Source: Prauserella_A oleivorans
Lineage (GTDB): Bacteria > Actinomycetota > Actinomycetes > Mycobacteriales > Pseudonocardiaceae
DNA: 64,000 nucleotides
Reading direction: 5' to 3'
NCBI RefSeq assembly: GCF_042685745.1
Contig: NZ_JBHUNT010000001.1
Location: 4,588,001 to 4,652,000, forward strand
Position numbers and translations under genes: made by a program. Positions within the stretch are counted from its first letter, which is position 1. Each line of letters starts with the position of its first letter. Below the pieces are notes generated by a model that did no database searches, had not been told where the DNA came from, and saw only the letters and a list, made by a program, of their open reading frames with translations. Positions 53,215-62,357 of the stretch are shown here, one piece after another.

Positions 53215-53475
53215 GTGGCCAACATCAAGTCCCAGATGAAGCGCATCAAGACCAACGAGAAGCGCCGGCAGCGCAACCAGGCCGTCAAGTCGGCGGTGAA
53301 GACCTCGATCCGCAAGTTCCGCGAGGCGGCGGAGGCCGGCGACAAGGAAAAGGCTATCGAGCTGCAGCGTGAGGCCGCCCGCAAGCTCGACAAGGCCGCG
53401 AGCAAGGGCGTGATCCACAAGAACCAGGCCGCGAACAAGAAGTCGGCCATGGCCCAGCGCCTGAACAAGCTCTGA
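53215..53475 (+). CDS. rpsT: 30S ribosomal protein S20
   Basis: An 86-residue basic helical protein: MANIKSQMKRIKTNEKRRQR at the start and KGVIHKNQAANKKSAMAQRL near the end, as expected for S20. GTG start. A clear terminator follows. Convergent with holA, the common neighbour in actinomycetes. Confidence 0.98.
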   Translation: MANIKSQMKRIKTNEKRRQRNQAVKSAVKTSIRKFREAAEAGDKEKAIELQREAARKLDKAASKGVIHKNQAANKKSAMAQRLNKL

Positions 53476-53490
53476 TCGTCGAATCGTTCA

Positions 53491-53524
53491 CGAAGCCCCG
53501 GTGACCACGGTCTCCGGGGCTTCG
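53491..53524 (+). terminator. rpsT terminator
   Basis: An 11-bp stem (CGAAGCCCCGG and its complement) with a 12-base loop, 16 bases after the stop codon. Confidence 0.8.
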
Positions 53525-53767
53525 TCGTACCAGACCCGGGCCATCGCCCTGGACGTCCATCCGGCGCTGGTGCGTCCGCGTGACCTGCCCCGGTCGCGTC
53601 TGACCAGCGTGCCAGGGTCACACAGGGTGAGCGGGACGCAGCGGCAGTCGCGTCGTTCGACCGGGTCGGAACCTGGACCGAGACCCGGATTCGCCCGTCC
53701 GGATCGCGTCCCGGGCGCGACGGCTACGGCGGGCCGACGGGCCCCGGTCACGACGGCCCCGGCAGCG

Positions 53768-54748
53768 CTAGCGCCGTTGCCTGGCGGCCGCGATCTCGAG
53801 CACGGCACGTTCGAGTGCGTAGTCGGGGTCGGCTGCCGCGCCCTTCACCTCGGCGTTGACGCGGGCGACGATGCGCATGGCGTCGGCGAGCGGGCCCGCG
53901 CTCCAGCCGCGTGCCTGCCCTTGCGCCTTGCGGATCTTCCACGGCGGCATCCCGAGTTCGCCCGCCAGCTGGTTCGGGTTGCCACGGCCGGCAGCCGACA
54001 CCCGCGCGGTGGTGCGCACGGCATCGGCCAGCGCGTCGGCGATCAACACGTGCGGCACGCCGATCTGCTGTGCCCACCGCAGCGACTCCAGCGCGGCCGC
54101 CCGGTCTCCGGCGACCGCCTTCTCCGCGACGAGGAAGCCGGTGACATCGGCCTTGCCTCGGTGGTAGCGCCGGACGGCATCCTCGTCGACCTTGCCCCCG
54201 GAGTCCGCGACGAGCTGAGCAGCCGCGGACGCGAGTTCCCGCAGATCGGAGCCCACGGCGTCGACGAGGGCGGCCACGCCCGCGGCGTCGATCCGGCCAC
54301 CTGCGCGGCGCACCTCGTTGCGGACGAAAGCCTCCCGCTCGGCGGGCTTGGTGATCTTCTCGCACTCGGTCACCACTGCCCCTGCCTTGCGCAAGGCACT
54401 CGGCAGCGACTTCGCGGCCTTGCTCCGCCCACCACCGGAGTGGACGACGACGAGCACGACGCCGTCCGCGGGGTCCTTCACGTACGACAGGACGGCGTCC
54501 GCGAGCTCCTGCGAGATGTCCTGCGCGTGCTCGAGCACGATCACCCGCCCCTCGCTGAACAGCGACGGGCTGACCAACTCGGCGAGCTCCGGCGGCGTGA
54601 TGTCGGACACGCGCATCCGCGTCAGTTCGGCGGTGTCGTCGGCCAGCCGCGACGAGTCCAGCGCCGCGCGGACAGCGCGCTCGACGAGCAGTTCCTCGTC
54701 TCCGAGCACGAGCTGCAGTGGCGCGGGGGTGGTGGCTGGCGCGGTCAC
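53768..54748 (-). CDS. holA: DNA polymerase III subunit delta
   Basis: A 326-residue clamp-loader delta subunit. It opens with LQLVLGDEELLVERAVRAAL, has the VSPSLFSEGRVIVLEHAQDI block, and the C-terminal collar contains KAVAGDRAAALESLRWA and ELGMPPWKIRKAQGQA. Delta opens the beta clamp and has no active ATP site, as seen here. Start GTG 54748; the ribosome site is weak. Convergent with rpsT, with a 290-bp space in which no gene is seen. Confidence 0.93.
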   Translation of the reverse strand: MTAPATTPAPLQLVLGDEELLVERAVRAALDSSRLADDTAELTRMRVSDITPPELAELVSPSLFSEGRVIVLEHAQDISQELADAVLSYVKDPADGVVLVVVHSGGGRSKAAKSLPSALRKAGAVVTECEKITKPAEREAFVRNEVRRAGGRIDAAGVAALVDAVGSDLRELASAAAQLVADSGGKVDEDAVRRYHRGKADVTGFLVAEKAVAGDRAAALESLRWAQQIGVPHVLIADALADAVRTTARVSAAGRGNPNQLAGELGMPPWKIRKAQGQARGWSAGPLADAMRIVARVNAEVKGAAADPDYALERAVLEIAAARQRR

Positions 54749-54859
54749 GTCTCGATCCTGCCACGGTGATGTGGAGCGCATGGCCATGGCACTCCGTGAT
54801 CGCCATGCCGTAATGTGGGGCCCGACGCCGCGCAGGACGCGGCGGACAACCGAATACCG

Positions 54860-54988
54860 CTCATCCAGAGGGGCAGAGGGAACGGCCCGATGAAGCCCCG
54901 GCAACCGGCGTCAGCCTGTCATCTCGATTCCGCGAGGTAGCTGACGACCACGGTGCCAATTCCGACCCGTGCCAGCGGGGCAGATGAG
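54860..54988 (+). promoter_or_regulatory. SAM riboswitch (SAM-I/SAM-IV clan) upstream of thrC
   Basis: The S-box core is clear: CTCATCCAGAG, AGAGGGAACGGCCCGATGAA, GCCCCGGCAACC and GGTGCCAATTCC. The closing stem pairs CTCATC at 54861-54866 with GATGAG at 54983-54988. It ends 15 bases before the thrC ATG, with AAAGGAA between, so S-adenosylmethionine binding could mask the ribosome site. I cannot tell SAM-I from SAM-IV without folding. Such riboswitches normally shut off methionine and SAM genes. Confidence 0.93.
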
Positions 54989-55003
54989 GAAAGGAACCTC
55001 GCG

Positions 55004-56266
55004 ATGACTGCAGCCCTTGAAACCTCCACCAAGCGCACCGTGGACCTCGGTCCCGCCGTCGAGCTGGTGTCGAAGGAAGAGGGGCACCGACAGCCTCTGG
55101 CTCCCGAGTTCGTGTCCGCCGAGGACTTCTCGCCGCTCGAGGTCGCCTACGACTTCGGCCGGGTCCGCCGGGAGGACATCGAGTCGGGTCCGCGCAACAT
55201 CTGGCGCTACAAGAAGCTGCTGCCCGTTCCCTCCAATGTCGAGGAGATCCCGAACACCGAGCCTGGCTGTACCCGGCTGATCCGTGCCGACCGGCTCGCG
55301 AAGGCTCTCGGTGTCAAGCGCGTCTGGGTCAAGGACGACACCGGCAACCCGACGCACTCGTTCAAGGACCGCGTGGTCGCCGTCGCGCTGGCCGCGGCGC
55401 GCGAGTTCGGTTTCGACACCCTGGCCTGTCCGTCGACGGGCAACCTCGCTAACGCCGTCGCCGCCGCGGCCGCCCGCGCCGGCTGGCAGTCGGTGGTGCT
55501 CATCCCGTCCTCGCTGGAACGCGCGAAGATCCTCACCACGGCCGTATACGACGGCGCCCTCATCGCCGTCGACGGTAACTACGACGACGTCAACCGGCTG
55601 GCCACGCAGCTCGCCGCCGAGCACGAGACGTGGGCGTTCGTCAACGTCAACGTTCGCCCGTACTACTCGGAGGGCTCCAAGACCCTGGGCTTCGAGGTCG
55701 CCGAGCAGCTCGGCTGGCGGCTGCCGGAGCAGATCGTGGTGCCGATCGCGTCCGGTTCGCAGCTGACCAAGGTCGACAAGGGCTTCCGTGAGCTCGGCCA
55801 GCTGGGCCTGGTGGAGGAGACCCCGTACAAGGTGTTCGGCGCACAGGCCACCGGGTGCTCCCCCGTGTCCTCGGCCTTCCGCGCGGGCCACGACGTGGTG
55901 CAGCCGGTCAAACCGGACACCATCGCCCGTTCCCTCGCCATCGGCAACCCCGCCGACGGTCCGTACGTGCTGGACACGGTGAACCGGACGGGCGGCGCGA
56001 TCGAGGACGTCACCGACGAGGAGGTCGTCGAAGGCATCCGGCTGCTGGCCCGGACCGAGGGCATCTTCACCGAGACCGCGGGCGGTGTCACCGTCGCGAC
56101 GACGAAGAAGCTCATCGAAACCGGCAAGCTCGACCCGGACGCCGAGACGGTGCTGCTCATCACCGGTGACGGCCTGAAGACACTCGACGCCGTCGAGGGT
56201 CGGATCGGTCCGAAGGCGACGGTGCCGCCGTCCGCCGATGCCGTACGGCAGGTGCTCGGCTCCTGA
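55004..56266 (+). CDS. thrC: Threonine synthase
   Basis: A 420-residue fold-II PLP enzyme that converts O-phosphohomoserine to threonine. The PLP Lys121 is in PTHSFKDRVVAVAL, the phosphate-binding run is CPSTGNLANAVAAAA, and GSQLTKVDKGFREL and ATGCSPVSSAF are present. It is the class 1-like bacterial form with an N-terminal extension. Linked hom and thrB genes are not seen, and a SAM riboswitch precedes it. Threonine synthase relatives such as cysteate synthase are alternatives; sequence favours ThrC. Confidence 0.9.
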   Translation: MTAALETSTKRTVDLGPAVELVSKEEGHRQPLAPEFVSAEDFSPLEVAYDFGRVRREDIESGPRNIWRYKKLLPVPSNVEEIPNTEPGCTRLIRADRLAKALGVKRVWVKDDTGNPTHSFKDRVVAVALAAAREFGFDTLACPSTGNLANAVAAAAARAGWQSVVLIPSSLERAKILTTAVYDGALIAVDGNYDDVNRLATQLAAEHETWAFVNVNVRPYYSEGSKTLGFEVAEQLGWRLPEQIVVPIASGSQLTKVDKGFRELGQLGLVEETPYKVFGAQATGCSPVSSAFRAGHDVVQPVKPDTIARSLAIGNPADGPYVLDTVNRTGGAIEDVTDEEVVEGIRLLARTEGIFTETAGGVTVATTKKLIETGKLDPDAETVLLITGDGLKTLDAVEGRIGPKATVPPSADAVRQVLGS

Positions 56267-56270
56267 GCTC

Positions 56271-56293
56271 CTCCGGTGCTCGCGCCGGAGTTT
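56271..56293 (+). terminator. thrC terminator
   Basis: An 8-bp stem (CTCCGGTG with CGCCGGAG, one G-T pair) and a CTCG loop, followed by TTT, right after the thrC stop. It also lies just past the comEC stop, and could serve both. Confidence 0.65.
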
Positions 56294-56301
56294 GTAGGCT
56301 G

Positions 56302-58701
56302 TCAGCGGCCGGGCCCGCGCCGGACGACGACGGGACCCTGCTCACCTGCCACCACCGCGGTGTCGCCGCTCGTGTCGGTGCGTGCGACGAGCGCGCCACC
56401 CTGCGACAGTGTCCGTAGGGTCGTGGGGTTCGGGTGGCCGTAGGTGTTGTCGGCACCCACGCTCACCAGCGCCACCCTGGGCCCGACCGCGGCGAGGAAC
56501 CGCGGCAACGTGAAGCGGCTGCCGTGGTGCGGCACCTTCAGGATCTCGGCGCGCACATCGGCGCCGCTGCTGAGCAGGTCGCCCTGGGCTGTCAGCTCGA
56601 CGTCGCCCGTCAGCAGCACCCGTCCGGCAGGCGTGTCCGCCCTGAGCACCACGGACGTGTTGTTGATTCCGGTTCCTTCCTCCTCCTCTCCGACCTGGAC
56701 CGGCGCAACGTAGTGCGGCCCCAGCACGTGGAGCGTGAGCGACGGCCAGTCGAGCCGTTGTCCCACGTGCAGCTCGACCAGCGGTACGCCGTGTGCGGCG
56801 GCCTCCTCGACCACCTCGCGCCACGCCCACGCGGGCGTCCTGCCCGCACCGACGGCGACCGCGCCGACGGCACGTCCCTCGAACACCGACGCCAAGCCGC
56901 CGACGTGGTCGGCGTGCAGGTGGCTCAGAACCACCAGCGGCACGCGCTCGATCCCCAGGTGGTCCAAGCATCGATCGAGCACACCCGGCTCGGGACCGGT
57001 GTCGACGACCACCGCACGGCCCTCCTCGCCGGTCGACAGGACCAGGCCATCGCCCTGCCCGACGTCGCAGGCGACCACCGCCCAGCCGTCCGGTGGCCAG
57101 CCCGGCGCAACGACCTGTGTCGGCACCGCCACCACCAACACCGATGCCAGCGCCACGGCGAGCGCCACCCGGGCGGTCCGGTACCGCAGGGCCACGACGA
57201 CCAGCGCCACAACGCCCGCGGCGAGCAACCCGCCCCACCAGCCGGGTGGCCACGGCAGCACCGCGCCCGGCACGCCCGAGGCCTCGCGGGCGACGAACAC
57301 CAGCCAGCTCAGTCCGGGCCCGGTGACGTGCACCAGCACCTCGGCCGCGGCAGGCCAGGGCAGCGACAACGCCGCGGCCAGCACACCGAGGACGGTGATC
57401 GGGGCGACCACCGGTGCGGCGACGAGGTTGGCGACGACGGACACCACGCTGATCTCACCGGCCATGCCCGCGATCACCGGTGCCGTCGCGAGGAACGCCG
57501 CGACGGGCACGGCGAGTGCCTCGGCCACACCGACCGGAACGCGACGCCGCGCCATGGCCTCGGTCCACCGTGGAGCCAGGAACACCAGACCTGCCGTCGC
57601 GACCACGGAGAGCGCGAACCCCATGCTCGTGGCCATCGCGGGGTCGAACGCCACCAGGAGGCAGACGGCAGCGGCGAGCGCGGGTACCGCGGACCGACGC
57701 CGGCCCAGGACCAGCGCCAGCAGGCCGACCGCGCCCATGACGCCGGCACGCAACACGCTCGGCTCGTACCCGACCAGGACCACGAACCCGACGAGCACGG
57801 CACCGGCGAGAACTGCCGACAGTCGTGGGCCTGCACGCAATCCGCGGGCCAGCAGGAGCACCGCGCCGCAGACGATCGCGACGTTCGCCCCACTGACCGC
57901 CATGAGATGGGACAGGCCCGCGTCGAGAAACTCCTCCTCGACGCGCACCGGCAGCGCACTCGTGTCCCCGACGACGAGTCCCGGCAACAAGCCGGCCTCG
58001 TCCTCGCCGAGCACACCGGCCACGTCCCGCAGCGCTGCCCGGAGCGATTCCGCGCTCCGTTGCCACCACGACGCCACGGAGACCGCCGCCGGAGGACCGC
58101 GCACGTACGTCACCGCGACCGTCAGCTCGGCGGAGCGGGCGGGCGCCAGCGAACCCCTGGCCGTCGCGTGCTGGCCCGGCAGCACGCGCGACCAGTCCGC
58201 GGCCGGCGCGATGAGAAGGACGCGGCCGGACGACGCCACGGCGTGCCCGCGGACGGTGGCTCCGATGACATCGGCGGAGACCAGTACCGACCGCACGCCA
58301 CCCTGCTGCCCGGCGTAGCCCTCGGCTCGCAGGGGCCTCGGCCGCTCGGCGACCTCGACCCGCAGCGTCACCTGGGCACCGTCGGCGGCCGCGTCACGGA
58401 GAGGGTCGTGCACCGCCGTGTGGAGGCGTGCGCTGAGCGGGCCCACGGCGAGCAGACCGCAGGCGAACAGCGCCCCGGCCGTGGACAGCCGGCGTGCCGC
58501 CGCGCCGCCGTCCTCACGGAGTCCCCGCCAGGCCACCGCGAGCGCCACAGCCGCACCCAGCGCGCCGACGACCGCACACGCCTGCCAACCCCAGGTCAGT
58601 CCGGTGAGTGCCGCGAGCCACGTCGTCACCGCCGCGGGCACGAGCCGGAGGTCGTGCCGGTGCCGTGACAAGCCGTCGCCGTCGGCACCGACCGTCCTCA
58701 T
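56302..58701 (-). CDS. ComEC/Rec2-family DNA channel protein
   Basis: A 799-residue membrane protein with three parts: an N-terminal membrane and OB-like region, a central competence domain of many helices (MAVSGANVAIVCGAVLLLAR, GALGLLALVLGRRRS-like core) and a C-terminal metallo-beta-lactamase domain with SHLHADHVGG and LKVPHHGSRF. ComEC carries single-stranded DNA across the membrane during natural uptake. Its ATG overlaps the comEA stop (ATGA). No other competence genes are in the window. Confidence 0.92.
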   Translation of the reverse strand: MRTVGADGDGLSRHRHDLRLVPAAVTTWLAALTGLTWGWQACAVVGALGAAVALAVAWRGLREDGGAAARRLSTAGALFACGLLAVGPLSARLHTAVHDPLRDAAADGAQVTLRVEVAERPRPLRAEGYAGQQGGVRSVLVSADVIGATVRGHAVASSGRVLLIAPAADWSRVLPGQHATARGSLAPARSAELTVAVTYVRGPPAAVSVASWWQRSAESLRAALRDVAGVLGEDEAGLLPGLVVGDTSALPVRVEEEFLDAGLSHLMAVSGANVAIVCGAVLLLARGLRAGPRLSAVLAGAVLVGFVVLVGYEPSVLRAGVMGAVGLLALVLGRRRSAVPALAAAVCLLVAFDPAMATSMGFALSVVATAGLVFLAPRWTEAMARRRVPVGVAEALAVPVAAFLATAPVIAGMAGEISVVSVVANLVAAPVVAPITVLGVLAAALSLPWPAAAEVLVHVTGPGLSWLVFVAREASGVPGAVLPWPPGWWGGLLAAGVVALVVVALRYRTARVALAVALASVLVVAVPTQVVAPGWPPDGWAVVACDVGQGDGLVLSTGEEGRAVVVDTGPEPGVLDRCLDHLGIERVPLVVLSHLHADHVGGLASVFEGRAVGAVAVGAGRTPAWAWREVVEEAAAHGVPLVELHVGQRLDWPSLTLHVLGPHYVAPVQVGEEEEGTGINNTSVVLRADTPAGRVLLTGDVELTAQGDLLSSGADVRAEILKVPHHGSRFTLPRFLAAVGPRVALVSVGADNTYGHPNPTTLRTLSQGGALVARTDTSGDTAVVAGEQGPVVVRRGPGR

Positions 58702-59513
58702 CCGACACTCACCTGATCACGGAGTTGTTCGAACCGCTTGTCGCCGATGCCGTCGACTTCACGAAGCTGTTCCACGGCCGTGAATCCGCCGTTCTCCGCA
58801 CGCCATTCGAGGATGCGCTGGGCGGTCACCTCACCAATGCCCGGGAGCCCTTCCAGCTGCTGTTGGTCGGCGCTGTTCAACGCGACCTTGCCGCCCGGCA
58901 CCGGCGCGGCGCCGGGCCCTGGCGCCGCGCCGGCGACCGGCTGCATGCCCGGCGGGACCGGGACGCCGACGTAGAGCTGTTCGCCGTCGGCGAGCTTGCG
59001 GGCGAGGTTCACGGTGAGGAGGTCGGCGCCCCGGGTGGTGCCACCGGCCGCATCGATGGCGTCGGCGACCCGGGATCCGGCGGGCACGGTGACGAGACCG
59101 GGCCGCGCCACCTTCCCGACGACGCTGACCACGAGCGGCTCGGGCGGGGCCTTGCTGGTGGTCGCCACGGCCGGCTTCGCGTGCGCGATCGGCAGCGGTG
59201 GTGGTGGCTCCGGTTCGGGCCGGCTGCCGAGGACGAACGCGGTCAGCACTCCCGCGACCGCGATGCCCACCACCGCCGCCAGCACGGCGAGCCGACGCCG
59301 GTGCGGTGGCGCGGCGGCCATGCCGGGCGGTAGCCATCGCTCGACGAGTCGCTGCGTCGGACCGCCGGGACCACTGTCCGATCCCGTGGGTGGGGCCGAG
59401 CCGGCCTCGTCGGCGGCGACGTGTGCCGCGAGCTTCTCGAGTCGTATCCGTGCTGTGCCCGGAGCCGAATGCGAGGTCGGTCCGGTGGAGGCAGGAGCTG
59501 GTTGGTCGAACAC
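58698..59513 (-). CDS. ComEA-like helix-hairpin-helix DNA-binding protein
   Basis: A 271-residue protein with a long disordered N-terminal region, one membrane helix (LAVLAAVVGIAVAGVLTAFV), a Pro/Glu linker, an SLBB domain (VVSVVGKVARPGLVTVPAGS) and a C-terminal HhH pair (LNSADQQQLEGLPGIGEVTA, QRILEWRAENGGF). ComEA binds incoming double-stranded DNA outside the membrane and passes it to ComEC. GTG start. Confidence 0.9.
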   Translation of the reverse strand: MFDQPAPASTGPTSHSAPGTARIRLEKLAAHVAADEAGSAPPTGSDSGPGGPTQRLVERWLPPGMAAAPPHRRRLAVLAAVVGIAVAGVLTAFVLGSRPEPEPPPPLPIAHAKPAVATTSKAPPEPLVVSVVGKVARPGLVTVPAGSRVADAIDAAGGTTRGADLLTVNLARKLADGEQLYVGVPVPPGMQPVAGAAPGPGAAPVPGGKVALNSADQQQLEGLPGIGEVTAQRILEWRAENGGFTAVEQLREVDGIGDKRFEQLRDQVSVG

Positions 59514-59658
59514 ACTGGCGACGGTAGGGAGGTGAGGTCGGCGCGGACAGCGAGAATCGTGCGGGCTGTGGATTGGCCGGGTGATGTGGACAACTCACCC
59601 ATCCGGAGCGATCGAGCGCCGTTCTGGTCGGAGGTTCCCGCTAGACTCCTCGGCCGCG

Positions 59659-60504
59659 TCAGCCTGCCCGCTGCACGACCACACCCAGCACACCCGGCCC
59701 GGTGTGCGCCCCGATCACCGCACCCAGTTCCGTGACCAGACAGCCGCGCGACCGGGGCAGGCGTTCATCGAGCCGGGTAGCCAGCTCGGCGGCCCGCTCG
59801 GGCGAGGCGAGATGGTGCACCGCCAGCTCGACCTCGTCCTCCCCCGCGGCCTGGGCCACCAGGTCGACCAGGCGCGCGAGGGCTCGGTTCATGGTCCGGA
59901 CCTTCTCGAGCGGCCTGATCTCGCCGCCGTCCATGTGCAGGACCGGCTTGACCATCAGCGCGGTGCCGAGCAACGCGGCTGCGTGGCCGATCCGCCCGCC
60001 ACGCCGCAGGTACTCCAATGTCTCCACGACGAAGAGCGTCTGCGACCGCGCGGCCGCCGTGACCGCCGCCTCCTCGACCTCCTTGCCGCTCGCCCCGGCC
60101 GCGGCGGCCTCCGCAGCGTGCAGTGCGGAGAAGCCAAGGCCCATCGCGGTGGTCCGCGAGTCGACGACGCGCACGCGGTCGGGGCCGACCTCCTGCGCAG
60201 CCAGCACCGCCGATTCCCACGTCCCCGACAACCGTTTCGACAAATGCACCGACACGACCGCGTCGGCTCCCTCGTCGAGCGCGGCGCGGAACTCGGCCGC
60301 GAACGCCGACGGCGTCGGACGCGACGTGGTGACGATCCGGCGCTGAGCGAGGGCCTCGGCGAGCGCCACCGGCCCGACGTCGATGCCGTCGAGCGCGGAA
60401 ACCCCGTCGATGAGCACGTGCAGCGGCACCACCCGGATCCCATGCCTCTCGGCGAATCCTTCCGGAAGGTGCGCAGTGGAGTCCGTGACTACGGCGACCG
60501 GCAC
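59659..60504 (-). CDS. DegV-family fatty-acid binding protein
   Basis: A 281-residue DegV protein with the family start VAVVTDSTAHLPEGFAE, TSRPTPSAF, VSVHLSKRLSGTWESAV and a HTGPGVLGVVV end. DegV/FakB proteins bind a fatty acid and present it to a kinase (FakA). In mycobacteria the same neighbour (Rv2417c) sits beside octT. GTG start. Confidence 0.92.
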   Translation of the reverse strand: MPVAVVTDSTAHLPEGFAERHGIRVVPLHVLIDGVSALDGIDVGPVALAEALAQRRIVTTSRPTPSAFAAEFRAALDEGADAVVSVHLSKRLSGTWESAVLAAQEVGPDRVRVVDSRTTAMGLGFSALHAAEAAAAGASGKEVEEAAVTAAARSQTLFVVETLEYLRRGGRIGHAAALLGTALMVKPVLHMDGGEIRPLEKVRTMNRALARLVDLVAQAAGEDEVELAVHHLASPERAAELATRLDERLPRSRGCLVTELGAVIGAHTGPGVLGVVVQRAG

Positions 60505-60513
60505 GCGGTCAGC

Positions 60514-61272
60514 CTACGTTCCCGAGGCGCCCGCAGCCGGTGTCGCCGCGCTCGTGCTCGCGAGCAGAGGCGCGATCAGCGACGCCATCGCCAGCCCGAC
60601 CGCCTCGTGGCCTTCCCAGCCCCAGTGCATGCCGTCGGCGTTGCCGTGCCCGCCGAGGACGTGCGGCCCGACGACGGCGGGGAGGTCGAGCAACGGAACA
60701 CCGGCACGACGAGCCCATGCCGCCATCCCGGCCGCCGTCGCCGCACGCTCGGTGTGCACGTAGCCGTAGGACGGCGCCCGATGCACGGACGGCAACCAGC
60801 CGACGATCGGCAACTCCGGGCGCAGCACCCGCAGCGCGTGCACGGCCGTGTCGAGGTAGCGCACCGTCAGGCGAGCCGGGAGGACCGCGGGACGGCCGCG
60901 CAGGGCGACCGCGAGCCTCGGCTGCGCGGCCAGGTACGCCGATCGCACCACCCGGCGCAGCCTGTCCGGGCGCAGATACCGCAGGCCGGTGCGCAGGTAG
61001 GTGGGCAGCGGTGACGGCAGCGTGTCCATGCTGCCCACCGCGAGCACGACCACGTCGGCGCGGTGCAGCTCGGCCCACACCTGCGGGTCGCCCGTGAGTG
61101 CCCACCAGGCGTCGCGTGCGGTCCAGCCGATCCCGGCGAACAGCTCCGCGCTCCCCCCGAGTTCCCGCGCGGCGACGTTCGCCCAGAGCCTGGGTTCATC
61201 GGCGGGATGACCGCTGTCGGGCCCGTGGAAGCTCAACGAGTCACCGAGTACGAGCAGGCGGGGTGACGCCAT
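60514..61272 (-). CDS. octT: SGNH hydrolase-fold acyltransferase, OctT-like
   Basis: A 252-residue GDSL/SGNH protein. The nucleophile Ser is in LVLGDSLSFHG, block III-like VVVLAVGSMDTL follows, and the acid/His pair is in ADGMHWGWEGHE. In mycobacteria, OctT adds octanoate to diglucosylglycerate in the methylglucose lipopolysaccharide pathway and lies between degV and gpgP as here. The name rests on this matching gene order. It lies three bases after gpgP. Confidence 0.8.
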   Translation of the reverse strand: MASPRLLVLGDSLSFHGPDSGHPADEPRLWANVAARELGGSAELFAGIGWTARDAWWALTGDPQVWAELHRADVVVLAVGSMDTLPSPLPTYLRTGLRYLRPDRLRRVVRSAYLAAQPRLAVALRGRPAVLPARLTVRYLDTAVHALRVLRPELPIVGWLPSVHRAPSYGYVHTERAATAAGMAAWARRAGVPLLDLPAVVGPHVLGGHGNADGMHWGWEGHEAVGLAMASLIAPLLASTSAATPAAGASGT

Positions 61273-61275
61273 GGG

Positions 61276-61887
61276 TCACCCGGTCATGCCGGCGTTGTAG
61301 GCGTGCAGCCGCCACACACCGTCGCGCCTGCGCAGCTCCACCCAGTGGCAGTTCGAGATGCCGCCGAGCGACGGCCACAGCTCGACGGGCAGCGCGAGCA
61401 GGTGTGCGGTGAGCGCGAGGATGAGCCCGCCGTGGGCGGCGAGCAGAACCGTGCCGTACTCGGTGTCGTCACGCAGCAGATCGGCGACGACCTCCGAGGC
61501 CCGCTGGGCCACGTCGATGCGTGATTCACCACCGGGCGGGGCCCACGTCGCGTCGAGCCGCCATCGCTCGCGTTCGCCGGGCGCCTGCTCGTCGACCTCG
61601 GCGCCGGTCAGGCCCTGCCACTCGCCGAGGTGGGTCTCCCGCAGCCGCTTGTCGATGCGCAGCGGCACACCGATGGCCTCGGTGAGGACGGTGGCGGTGT
61701 CGGTGGCACGGCGCAGGTCGGAGGCGATCACCAGGTCCGGCTCGAAGCGGGCGAGCGCGGGCGCCGCGAACCGAGCCTGGTTCCAGCCGATCTCGGTCAG
61801 CGACGAGTCGAGGTGGCCCTGCATCCGCCCGGCGGCGTTGAAGTCGGTCTCCCCGTGCCGCCAGAGCACGAGCCGCTGCAGGCTCAC
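61276..61887 (-). CDS. gpgP: Histidine phosphatase, probable glucosyl-3-phosphoglycerate phosphatase
   Basis: A 203-residue phosphatase of the phosphoglycerate mutase-like family. The phosphohistidine motif is RHGETDFNAAGR, the acid/base residues are in RETHLGEWQGL, and the second His is in AAHGGLILAL. In mycobacteria, GpgP dephosphorylates glucosyl-3-phosphoglycerate to start the methylglucose lipopolysaccharide. Identity is supported by neighbours octT, rsfS and nadD. GTG start overlaps the rsfS stop. Confidence 0.85.
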   Translation of the reverse strand: MSLQRLVLWRHGETDFNAAGRMQGHLDSSLTEIGWNQARFAAPALARFEPDLVIASDLRRATDTATVLTEAIGVPLRIDKRLRETHLGEWQGLTGAEVDEQAPGERERWRLDATWAPPGGESRIDVAQRASEVVADLLRDDTEYGTVLLAAHGGLILALTAHLLALPVELWPSLGGISNCHWVELRRRDGVWRLHAYNAGMTG

Positions 61888-62294
61888 GGGGCCTCCGGCT
61901 CGTCGGACTCGGCGCCGTCGGGCGCGGCTGCCTCACCGAGGCCCTCGACGGCGATGCGCGGGCAGTCCTTCCACAGCCGCTCGAGTCCGTAGAACGAACG
62001 CTCCTCGTCGTGCTGCACGTGGACGACCACGTCGACGTAGTCGAGCAGCACCCAGCGCCCTTCACGGGCACCTTCCCTGCGCACCGGCTTGTGCCCGGCT
62101 TTGCTCAGTTTCTCCTCGACGTTGTCCACGATGGCGCCGACCTGCCGCTCGTTGGGCGCCGACGCGATGACGAACGCGTCGGTGATCACAAGGCGTTCGG
62201 AGACGTCGAGCACGACGATGTCGGTCGCCTTCTTGTCCGCAGCCGCATGCGCGGCCGCGGTCGCGAGGTCACGTGCTTCGGCCGTCGCTGCCAC
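61884..62294 (-). CDS. rsfS: Ribosome silencing factor RsfS
   Basis: A 136-residue RsfS/Iojap protein that binds ribosomal protein L14 to block subunit joining during starvation. Seen: DIVVLDVSERLVITDAFVIA, ASAPNERQVGAIVDNVEEKL, WVLLDYVDVVVHVQHDEERS and FYGLERLWKDCPR. A 20-residue acidic tail follows. GTG start, 63 bases after nadD. Confidence 0.96.
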   Translation of the reverse strand: MAATAEARDLATAAAHAAADKKATDIVVLDVSERLVITDAFVIASAPNERQVGAIVDNVEEKLSKAGHKPVRREGAREGRWVLLDYVDVVVHVQHDEERSFYGLERLWKDCPRIAVEGLGEAAAPDGAESDEPEAP

Positions 62295-62357
62295 GGTGCT
62301 TCCTCCGGAATCGAACGTGCGTCCGCTGCAGAGTACCCGGCGACGCCGACAGCCTGG

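Noticed and set aside
56434..58668. 744-codon open frame antisense to comEC
   Set aside because: Repetitive Arg/His/Gly-rich translation with no motif; comEC has full domain structure on the other strand.
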